Source of the DNA: Actinomycetospora chiangmaiensis DSM 45062
Lineage (GTDB): Bacteria > Actinomycetota > Actinomycetes > Mycobacteriales > Pseudonocardiaceae
Assembly: GCF_000379625.1 (NCBI RefSeq)
Contig: NZ_KB903244.1
Span: 374,105 to 438,104, forward strand
Direction: 5' to 3'
Length of the DNA stretch: 64,000 nt
Of the stretch, positions 34,410-41,519 are shown piece by piece. The position numbers and the translations under genes are program-made. The notes under the pieces were generated by a model. It did not search any database and was not told the origin of the DNA. It saw only the letters and a program-made list of their open reading frames with translations. How positions within the stretch are numbered: the stretch's first letter is position 1; every line of letters starts with the position of its first letter.

Positions 34410-35342
34410 TCAGACGATCTCGGTCAGCTCCGGCAGCTCGTAGCGACGGACCTCGCGCAGCGCGGATAGACCCGCGGCGATCCCGGGCTGCTCGGCGGCA
34501 CCGCGACGCACCGCGGTGATCACGTGGCGCGTGGGCACCGACGCGCCCGCGATGGGGATGCGGCGCGTCTCGGCGGAGGCCGGCAGGTCGACCAGGCGCG
34601 GGATGAGGGCGACGCCGAAGCCGCGCGCGACCAGGGCCGCCCCGGTGTCCCAGGTGTCGGCGTGGTGCTCGACGGCGGGATCGAAACCGGCGCCGGTGCA
34701 CGCCAGCGTGACGAGCTGGTGGTAGGCCCGCCCGGGCGACCCCAGGACCCAGGGGTCGCCCGCGAGCTCGTCGAGGGAGACCGAGCTCCGGGTGGCGGCG
34801 GGGTGGTCCGGGCCGACGAGGACGTCGAGCGGTTCCTGGTAGAGCGGGTGCTGCTCGAAGGCCTCGTCGGTCCGTGGCGGGATGCTCGGGGTGGCCACCA
34901 CGACGGCGATGTCGGTGTCGCCGGCCGCGAGCAGGTCGAAGGCCCGCGCCGGTTCGGACTCGCGCAGCTGCACCCGCAGGCCCGGGTGGCGCTCCCGCAG
35001 CAGGGCGAGGGCCCGCGGGGCGACGACGGCGGCGGCGGTGGAGAAGCCGGACAGGCGCAGGGTGCCGGTCAGCTCGGTGCGGTCCTGGTGCGCCGCGAGG
35101 TCGGCCTGGGCCCGCTCCCACTGCGCGGTGAGCGCCGCCGCGTGCTCGAGCAGTGTGTGAGCACCCGCCGTCAACCGGACGGTGCGGCCCGTCGGCTCCA
35201 GCAGGACGACGTCGAGCTCGCGCGCCAGGGCCTGCATCTGGTGCGAGACCGCCGACGGGGTCAACCGGCACACCTCGGCGGCGGCGGTGACGGTGCCGTG
35301 CCGGGCGATCGCCTGGAGCACCTTCAGCCGCCGGTCGATCAT
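34410..35342 (-). CDS. LysR family transcriptional regulator
   Basis: 310 aa. N-terminal winged helix (LKVLQAIARHGTVTAAAEVCRLTPSAVSHQMQALARELDVVLLEPTGR) and a periplasmic-binding-like effector domain. ATG 35342 has a leaderless TACGCT -10 at 6 nt. A 15-bp palindrome overlaps that -10 (autoregulation) and lies in the gap to the divergent oxidase operon; a second copy follows the gene, ahead of glcB. It may thus control both the betaine-type operon and malate synthase. Confidence 0.9.
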   Translation of the reverse strand: MIDRRLKVLQAIARHGTVTAAAEVCRLTPSAVSHQMQALARELDVVLLEPTGRTVRLTAGAHTLLEHAAALTAQWERAQADLAAHQDRTELTGTLRLSGFSTAAAVVAPRALALLRERHPGLRVQLRESEPARAFDLLAAGDTDIAVVVATPSIPPRTDEAFEQHPLYQEPLDVLVGPDHPAATRSSVSLDELAGDPWVLGSPGRAYHQLVTLACTGAGFDPAVEHHADTWDTGAALVARGFGVALIPRLVDLPASAETRRIPIAGASVPTRHVITAVRRGAAEQPGIAAGLSALREVRRYELPELTEIV

Positions 35343-35356
35343 GTACGCAGCGTACA
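35342..35356. promoter_or_regulatory. LysR autoregulatory palindrome
   Basis: TGTACGCAGCGTACA, perfect 7-bp arms around one A (a T-N11-A site). It overlaps the LysR start and contains its -10. Confidence 0.65.
35349..35354 (-). promoter_or_regulatory. -10 element of the LysR gene (leaderless)
   Basis: Minus-strand TACGCT ends 6 nt before ATG 35342. Confidence 0.5.
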
Positions 35357-35474
35357 AGGTCACGTGTAAGAACCTTCGATGGACGCAACGAATAGGCCTC
35401 CGCACACTGGGCGCTGCCACCCGGGAGCCCGGCGCCGCGACCCGGAACTGCACCTCCGTCGTCTGGAGTCCGTC

Positions 35475-36659
35475 ATGGACACGTACCGCGCCGTCGTCGT
35501 CGGCTGCGGCGGCCTCGGTTCCGCCGCCCTCTACCGCCTCGCCTCCGAGCTCGGATCCGGTGTCCTCGGGCTGGAGCAGTTCGAGGTCGGCCACGTCCGG
35601 GGTGCCTCCCAGGACCACTCCCGGATCATCCGGCTGGCCCAGCACCAGCCGCAGTACGCCGCGCTCGCCTCGGCCGCCTACAAGGCGTGGGACGAGGTCG
35701 AGGGCGAGTCGCTGCAGCAGCTCGTCACCCGCACCGGCGGCCTCGTCGTCGAGGACCGCGTCGCGCGGCGGGGCGCCGCGACGGGCAGCCGCAACATCGA
35801 GGGCTACACCGCGATGTTCGACCGCTTCGGCTACGCCTACGAGGTCCTCGACGCCGACGAGCTCGTCGCCCGCTGGCCCCAGTTCCGCGTCACCGGCGGC
35901 GAGCAGGCGCTCTACCAGCCCGAGTCCGGGATCGTCGACGCCGCCCGGGCCAACGCCGTGCATCTGTCCCTCGCCCGCGCTCACGGCGCGGAGATCCGGT
36001 CGAACACGCCGGTGCGCTCGATCCGGCCGGACGGCGACGGCGTCGTCGTCGTGACCGACTCCGCGACGGTCCGCGCCGACCGCGTGGTCGTGGCCGCGGA
36101 CGCCTGGACCAACCAGGTGCTCGCGGACACGGGACGGCAGCTCCCGCTGACCGTGCTGCGCGAGCAGGTCACCTACTACTCCACCCCGCACCTCGCGGAG
36201 TTCGCGCCGTCGCGGTTCCCGGTGTTCATGTGGCACGGGGCGCACAACTTCTACGGGTTCCCCGTCTACGGCGAGGTCGCGACGAAGCTCGGCCAGCACA
36301 TGGGCGGCGAGGAGACCACGGCCGACGGTCGCAGCTTCGTCCCCGACGACGCCCGGCGGGCGCGGTACGCCGCGTTCCTCGACGCGCACGTGCCGCGGTT
36401 CCTCGGGCCCGAGCTCTATTCGAAGACCTGCCTCTACACGGTGCCGCCGGACCAGGACTTCGTCCTCGACCGGCTCCCGGAGCAGCCGCAGATCGTGGTC
36501 GCGATCGGCGCCGGGCACGCCTACAAGTTCGCCGCGCTCATCGGGTCGCTGCTCGCCGACCTCGCCCTCGACCGCACCCCCGCCCACCCGATCGACGCCT
36601 TCGCGCTCGACCGGCCGGCGCTGACCGACCCGACCTTCCCGCGCAGCTTCCACGTCTAG
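35475..36659 (+). CDS. monomeric sarcosine oxidase / N-methyl amino acid oxidase-like flavoenzyme
   Basis: 394 aa, the MSOX/SolA length. FAD site VVVGCGGLGSAALYRLA, the HSRIIR segment, and KTCLYTVPPDQDFVLD whose Cys is the covalent FAD attachment in this family; GAGHAYKFA closes the FAD domain. It would oxidatively remove a methyl group from an N-methylated amino acid, giving formaldehyde and H2O2. ATG 35475 has GGAG upstream. First of a Rieske/ALDH operon, so sarcosine or another N-methyl product of betaine demethylation is the likely substrate. Confidence 0.88.
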   Translation: MDTYRAVVVGCGGLGSAALYRLASELGSGVLGLEQFEVGHVRGASQDHSRIIRLAQHQPQYAALASAAYKAWDEVEGESLQQLVTRTGGLVVEDRVARRGAATGSRNIEGYTAMFDRFGYAYEVLDADELVARWPQFRVTGGEQALYQPESGIVDAARANAVHLSLARAHGAEIRSNTPVRSIRPDGDGVVVVTDSATVRADRVVVAADAWTNQVLADTGRQLPLTVLREQVTYYSTPHLAEFAPSRFPVFMWHGAHNFYGFPVYGEVATKLGQHMGGEETTADGRSFVPDDARRARYAAFLDAHVPRFLGPELYSKTCLYTVPPDQDFVLDRLPEQPQIVVAIGAGHAYKFAALIGSLLADLALDRTPAHPIDAFALDRPALTDPTFPRSFHV

Positions 36660-36673
36660 GCAGGAGACCGGCG

Positions 36674-37972
36674 ATGACCCTCGACCCGTACCTCGCGCTC
36701 CCCGCCCGTCCCGTCGCCCCGGAGCGGTTCACCGACGAGGAGACCTACCGGCAGACCCGGCTCCCGGTGGACCTGGCCTCGACCCTGATCCCGGACGCCT
36801 ACTGCTCCCCGGAGTTCTTCGCGCTGGAGCGGGAGCGGGTCTTCGCGTCCGGCTGGGTGGCGGTCGGCCTCGTCGGGGACGTCGACGCCCCGGGCCGGTG
36901 CGTCGTCGTGGAGGTCGCCGGCCGCTCGATCCTCGTCACCCGCAACCGGCACGGCGAACTGCGGGGCTTCCACAACGTGTGCCGCCACCGCGCGACGAAG
37001 CTGCTCGACGACGACGCCCGCGAGGTCGGCCGCCACCACCGCATCCGGTGCCCGTACCACTCCTGGACCTACGACACCGACGGCGCGTGCCTGGGCACGC
37101 CGTTGTTCGAGGGCTCCGACGTGCCCACGGGCGAGGAGCCCGTCTTCGACCGGATGGCCCGCGGCTTCGACCGGGCCGACCACGGCCTGCTGCCGGTGTC
37201 GGTCGACAGCTGGGGTCTCTTCCTCTTCGTCTCCCTCGCCGCCGAGCCCGAGCCGCTGACGACGGCGCTGGGCGACCTGCCGCAGCGCTTCGCGGACCAC
37301 CACCTCGACGGGTGGACGGCGCAGCGCCGGCTCACCTACGAGGTCGCGGCGAACTGGAAGCTCGTCGGCGAGAACTTCATGGAGTACTACCACCTGCCCT
37401 GGGTCCACCCCGAGCTGAACCAGGTCTCCAGGTTCTCCGACCACTACCGGTGGCAGGGCCCCGGGCGCTACACGGGCATGTGCACCACTCCCGTCTCGCG
37501 CAACACCGAGGCCGGCGGCTGGGACGGGCTGCGACCCCTCAGCTCGCTCGGCCCGCAGGACGCCGACGCCGGCCGGTTCGTCTGGCTGTTCCCGTCCACC
37601 GCGCTCGTCGTCCTCCCCAACCACGCCTTCGTGCTGTTCAACCGCCCCGTCGCCGCGAACCGGACCGTGGAGACCGCCGTCCTGCTCACCCACCCCGAGT
37701 CCGCGGACGACCCCGACGCCGAGGCCGGTGTGGAGGCGCTCGCGAAGTTCTGGGACCTGGTCAACCGGCAGGATCTCGAGATCGTCGAACGCGTCCAGGA
37801 GGGACTGGAGAACCCCGCCTACCGCGGCGGCCGGATGTGCTTCCGCTTCGAGGAGCCGCTGCACCGGTTCCAGAACATGGTCATCGACAGGATGGTCGGC
37901 ATCGACCGGGTCCCCGCGGGCGACGGGCTCGACGACGGCGACACCATGACGCGGATGTTCCCGGACCCGTGA
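36674..37972 (+). CDS. Rieske non-heme iron oxygenase, betaine/choline monooxygenase type
   Basis: 432 aa. Rieske ligands CRH (NVCRHRATK) and CPYH (RCPYHSW); mononuclear iron site ENFMEYYHLPWVHPEL with the distal Asp in FWDLVNRQD. Matches the GbcA/choline monooxygenase/stachydrine demethylase group, which demethylate or hydroxylate quaternary amines. No reductase gene is adjacent. AGGAGA precedes ATG 36674; the ALDH start overlaps the stop (GTGA). Confidence 0.88.
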   Translation: MTLDPYLALPARPVAPERFTDEETYRQTRLPVDLASTLIPDAYCSPEFFALERERVFASGWVAVGLVGDVDAPGRCVVVEVAGRSILVTRNRHGELRGFHNVCRHRATKLLDDDAREVGRHHRIRCPYHSWTYDTDGACLGTPLFEGSDVPTGEEPVFDRMARGFDRADHGLLPVSVDSWGLFLFVSLAAEPEPLTTALGDLPQRFADHHLDGWTAQRRLTYEVAANWKLVGENFMEYYHLPWVHPELNQVSRFSDHYRWQGPGRYTGMCTTPVSRNTEAGGWDGLRPLSSLGPQDADAGRFVWLFPSTALVVLPNHAFVLFNRPVAANRTVETAVLLTHPESADDPDAEAGVEALAKFWDLVNRQDLEIVERVQEGLENPAYRGGRMCFRFEEPLHRFQNMVIDRMVGIDRVPAGDGLDDGDTMTRMFPDP

Positions 37973-39396
37973 CCGCCCGCGCCGTCGTTCCCGGGAACCA
38001 CGAGGCCCTCGACGGGCGCACCCTGCCCGTCGAGGACCCGTCCACAGGGACCGTGATCGCCCACGTCGCCCGGGGTGGCGCCGCCGAGGTCGACCGGGCG
38101 GTCGCCGCCACCCGCGCCGCGACCCGCACGATGCGCGACTCCCTCCCGCTCGAACGAGGCCGCGCGCTGCGTCGGCTCGCCGTCGAGGTCGACGCCGCCG
38201 CCGAGGACCTCGCGCGCCTGGAGTCGCTCGACACCGGCAAGCCGCTCTCCCTCGCCCGCCGCGAGGTCGCCGGGTGCGTGGGCTACCTCGACTACTACGC
38301 CGGGGCGGCGGGCACGCTGCAGGGAGACACCATCCCACTGGGGCCGGGCACGCTGGCCTGGACCGTGCCCGAGCCGGTCGGGGTCAGCGCGCACATCGTG
38401 CCGTGGAACGCGCCGCTGTCGATGCTCTGCCGCAGCGTCGCGCCCGCCCTCGCCGCCGGGAACACCGCCGTCGTCAAGCCGGCCGAGCTGACGCCCCTCA
38501 CGGCGCTGCGGTTCGCGGACCTCGTGGCCGCGGCCGGGTTCCCCGCCGGCGCCTACGAGGTCGTCACCGGCCTGGGCGCGGAGGCCGGGGCCGCCCTGGC
38601 CGCGCACGGCGGGATCGGGTCCCTGACGTTCACGGGCTCGGTCGACACCGGACGTGCGGTGCTGCGCGCCGCAGCCGAGCACGTCACGCCCGTCGTCACC
38701 GAGCTCGGCGGCAAGAGCCCGCAGATCGTGTTCGCGGACGCCGACCTCGACGAGGTCGCCCGCCAGGTGGTCCTCGGGTTCACCGCGAACTCGGGCCAGT
38801 ACTGCGACGCGGGGTCCCGGGTGCTGGTCGACCGGGCCGTCGCCGCCGACCTGGTGGAGCGCATCCGGGTCCGGGCCGGCGCCCTGACGCTCGGGGCGGG
38901 CGCCGACGACCCCGACCTCGGGCCGATGGTGTCCGCGCAGCACCGGCGGCGGGTCACCGACTACGTCGACCTCGGCCGCGCCGAGGGCGCCGACGCCCCG
39001 ACCCCACCGCAGGCGCTCCCGACCGTCGGGCACTTCGTGGCACCGACGGTGTTCACAGCCGTCACGCCGACGATGCGGATCGCCCGCGAGGAGATCTTCG
39101 GCCCGGTTCTCGCGGTGCTGGAGTTCGGCACCGAGGCCGAGGCGCTCGATCTCGCCGACGCGACCGACTACGGCCTCGGGGTCGGCATCCACACCGCCGA
39201 CGTCGACCGGGCGCTGCGCGTGGCCGACCGGGTCGACGCCGGCTACGTCATGGTCAACGACTACTTCGCCGGGGGCCCTGCGGTCCCGTTCGGCGGCACC
39301 AAGCTCTCCGGCACCGGGCGCGAACGCGGTCTGGTCGCACTCGAGAGCTACCTGACCCGCAAGACCGTCGTCGTCCGGAGGGCCCCGTGCACCTGA
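37969..39396 (+). CDS. aldehyde dehydrogenase (betaine/semialdehyde type)
   Basis: 475 aa NAD(P)-dependent ALDH. Catalytic Cys in NSGQYCDAGSR, Glu in VTELGGKSPQ, cofactor motif FTGSVDTG, and PWNAPLSM. GTG start overlaps the Rieske stop. With the oxidase and oxygenase it would complete oxidation of a quaternary amine or of the alpha-ketoglutarate semialdehyde-type product in hydroxyproline-betaine routes. The C-terminus ends VVVRRAPCT. Confidence 0.88.
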   Translation: MTARAVVPGNHEALDGRTLPVEDPSTGTVIAHVARGGAAEVDRAVAATRAATRTMRDSLPLERGRALRRLAVEVDAAAEDLARLESLDTGKPLSLARREVAGCVGYLDYYAGAAGTLQGDTIPLGPGTLAWTVPEPVGVSAHIVPWNAPLSMLCRSVAPALAAGNTAVVKPAELTPLTALRFADLVAAAGFPAGAYEVVTGLGAEAGAALAAHGGIGSLTFTGSVDTGRAVLRAAAEHVTPVVTELGGKSPQIVFADADLDEVARQVVLGFTANSGQYCDAGSRVLVDRAVAADLVERIRVRAGALTLGAGADDPDLGPMVSAQHRRRVTDYVDLGRAEGADAPTPPQALPTVGHFVAPTVFTAVTPTMRIAREEIFGPVLAVLEFGTEAEALDLADATDYGLGVGIHTADVDRALRVADRVDAGYVMVNDYFAGGPAVPFGGTKLSGTGRERGLVALESYLTRKTVVVRRAPCT

Positions 39397-39451
39397 TCGT
39401 CCGGAACCTTCGCGACGAGGCCGACGGCGTCCTCCCGCTCCGGAGCTCTCG

Positions 39452-40253
39452 ATGAGGATCGACCGCATCCACGTCCACCGCGCGCTGCTCCCCGTGGTCG
39501 GCGAGCCCTACCGGACGTCGCAGACCACGGTGCACGAGCTCGACAGCACGTTGGTCGAGGTCGTCACGGACGACGGCCGCCGCGGCTGGGGCGAGACCTG
39601 CCCGCTCGGGCCGGTGTACCAGCCCCACCACGCCCTCGGCGCCCGCGCCGGGCTCGCGCAGATCGCCCCCGGCCTCGTCGGGACGGAGATCGACACACCC
39701 CGCGCGCTCGCCCGTCGGATGGACGGGCTGCTCGCGGGCCACGGCTACGTCAAGGCCGCGCTCGACACCGCGGTGCTCGACCTCCTGGGCCAGCAGCTCG
39801 GCGTCCCGGTCTCGACACTGCTCGGCGGCGCGTTGGTCGACCACGTACCGGCCTACCAGTCGGTGATCGTCGGGGACCCGGAGGACAGCGCCCGGAGCGC
39901 GGCCGCAGCTGTCGCTGCGGGCTACCCGCGGGTGCAGGTGAAGATCAGTGGACGGGATCTGGCGCGGGACGTCGAGACCGCGCACCGCGTGTGGGAAGCG
40001 GTCGGGTACCCACACCTGGGACGACGCGTGGGGCGGCGCGGTGATCGCCGCCGCCTGCCTCCACCTCGCCGCCACCGTCGAGCCGCACCTGCTCGAGGGC
40101 GTCTGGATCGCGCAGGAGCACATCGACGGCCACGACGACCCGCACCGACCCGTCGTCGTGCAGGAGGGACACCTCGCGGTGCCGCAGGGGCCGGGCCTCG
40201 GAGTGGCGCCCGACCCGGCGTCGTTCATCCCGGTCGCGACCTACGGCGGGTGA
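39452..40253 (+). pseudogene. enolase-superfamily racemase/epimerase (MR/MLE) remnant with internal deletion
   Basis: The first 185 or so codons (39452-40006) read as the capping and barrel-start domain of a mandelate racemase/muconate lactonizing enzyme (HELDSTLVEVVTDDGRRGWGET, ALDTAVLDLLGQQLGVPV, RVQVKISGRDLARDV). The frame then changes and the family's C-terminal end follows in another frame from about 40014 (TWDDAWGGAVIAAACLHLA ... IDGHDDP ... PQGPGLGV). Roughly 120-130 central codons with the metal ligands and second catalytic Lys are missing, so it cannot be active. The nearest functional relatives by context are hydroxyproline-betaine 2-epimerase and cis-3-hydroxyproline dehydratase. 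Confidence 0.8.
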
Positions 40254-40262
40254 GCCCGCGCC

Positions 40263-40304
40263 GTCAACGTCGGGCCTGCGGCCGTCAACGTCGCGTCAAC
40301 GTCG
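40263..40304 (+). repeat. three phased direct repeats GTCAACGTCG
   Basis: Identical 10-mers start at 40263, 40284 and 40295, i.e. 21 and 11 bp apart, about two and one helical turns. They lie 36 bp before the DUF4118 gene start. This is the pattern of OmpR/KdpE/PhoP-type response-regulator sites. Confidence 0.55.
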
Positions 40305-40339
40305 TCCTCGGCGGGAACCCACTGCGCTCCCCTGTTCCG

Positions 40340-41074
40340 ATGACGGAGCGCGGACGCAGCTGGGTACGGGCCGCCGCGGTGGTGGTGCCGTTCGTGGTCG
40401 CCTGGCTCGCGGGGCTGCTGGCCGACGTGCTGGCCAACACCGACGCCGCCCTCGTACTCGTCCTCGTCGTGGTCGCGGCGGCCGCCCTCGGGGACCGGCT
40501 CGCCGGTGTCCTCGCCGCGCTGGCCTCGGCCGCGGCGTTCGACTTCTTCCTCACCGTCCCGGTCCACAGCTTCGCGATCCTCGACCGCGAGGACGTCGAG
40601 ACCGCCGTGCTGCTCCTCGCGATCGGCCTCGCGGTCAGCGAGATCGCGTCGTGGGGCCGGCGGCAGCAGGCGGCCTCCGGGCAACGGGCCGACTACCTCG
40701 ACGGCGTCGCCCGCGCCGCCCGCCTGGCCGCCGAGGGCCGGCCGGGCCGCGAGGTGGGCGAGACGATCGCCGCCATGATCACCGAGGTCCTCGACCTCGA
40801 CGCCTGCCGGTTCGACGCCTTCGCCGTGCCCGGCGCCGAGCCGGACCGCCCGGTGCTGCATCGCGACGGATCGATCTCCCGCCGCGGGCACGTCCTCGAC
40901 GTCCGTCACGACGGCCTGCCGGGGATGGACGTCATCGAACTCGCCGCCGGGCACGACGGCGGGTGCTTCCTCCTGACCGCGAGCACCGAGGTCCGGCGCC
41001 CGACGGTCGAGCAGCTGCTCGTCGCGGTCACGCTCGCCGAACAGCTCCCCACCACGCGGCGGACGGCCTTCTGA
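40340..41074 (+). CDS. DUF4118 (KdpD-like sensor) membrane protein without kinase domain
   Basis: 244 aa. Residues 8-90 hold four closely packed hydrophobic segments as in the membrane part of KdpD (FVVAWLAGLLADVLANTDAALVLVLVVVAAAALGDR, AAAFDFFLTVPVHSFAI). A coiled linker (SEIASWGRRQQAASGQRADYL) leads to a small GAF-like C-terminal domain. There is no histidine kinase or ATPase domain, so it can only sense or bind. No ribosome site is obvious at ATG 40340. Confidence 0.75.
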   Translation: MTERGRSWVRAAAVVVPFVVAWLAGLLADVLANTDAALVLVLVVVAAAALGDRLAGVLAALASAAAFDFFLTVPVHSFAILDREDVETAVLLLAIGLAVSEIASWGRRQQAASGQRADYLDGVARAARLAAEGRPGREVGETIAAMITEVLDLDACRFDAFAVPGAEPDRPVLHRDGSISRRGHVLDVRHDGLPGMDVIELAAGHDGGCFLLTASTEVRRPTVEQLLVAVTLAEQLPTTRRTAF

Positions 41075-41111
41075 TCGCCGTGCGGCGCCGCGGATGCCGC
41101 CGCGTCGGCCC

Positions 41112-41117
41112 TACGGT
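41112..41117 (+). promoter_or_regulatory. -10 element of the gene at 41124 (leaderless)
   Basis: TACGGT ends 6 nt before GTG 41124. Confidence 0.5.
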
Positions 41118-41123
41118 GGCCCG

Positions 41124-41501
41124 GTGAGCATCAGGGTCGAGCCGGACGACCTCGCGGAGACCGTGACGGGCTTCCCCGTCGCCCACCTCCTCACCGTGGG
41201 CGGCCGACCGCGCCCGCACGTCGGGTCGGTCCGGGCCACGGTGACCGGCGGGACGGTCCGCGTCGACGGGGTCGGCCGGACCGCCCTCGGTGACGTCGCC
41301 CGGGACGCAGCCGTGACGCTGCTCTGGACCCCCGCGGAGCCCGGCGAGTACTCGCTGATCGTCGACGGCAGCGCCGCCGTGTCCGGCGACGGCCTCGTCG
41401 TGACGCCGCACCGGGCCGTGCTGCACCGGCCCGCCGCGGCTCCCGGACGGTCCGCCGCGGGCTGCGCGGCGGACTGCCGGGACTTGCCCGTCGACGGGTG
41501 A
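41124..41501 (+). CDS. pyridoxamine 5'-phosphate oxidase-like flavin/F420-binding protein
   Basis: 125 aa split-barrel protein: PVAHLLTVGGRPRPHVGSVRATVTGGTVRVDG, DAAVTLLWTPAEPGEYSLIVDGSAAV. Typical of small PNPOx-fold proteins that bind FMN, F420 or heme; no function can be fixed. GTG 41124 is chosen from the leaderless -10. The last residues contain two Cys (GCAADCRD). Confidence 0.72.
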   Translation: MSIRVEPDDLAETVTGFPVAHLLTVGGRPRPHVGSVRATVTGGTVRVDGVGRTALGDVARDAAVTLLWTPAEPGEYSLIVDGSAAVSGDGLVVTPHRAVLHRPAAAPGRSAAGCAADCRDLPVDG

Positions 41502-41519
41502 CCCACCCGGAGCGCCCCG

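Noticed and set aside
37969-39396. Assigning betB and gbcA names to the ALDH and Rieske genes
   Set aside because: Sequence shows the families but not substrate; related oxygenases act on choline, glycine betaine, stachydrine or carnitine.
40263-40304. CRISPR-like array
   Set aside because: Only three 10-bp repeats, no spacers of constant length, no cas genes.
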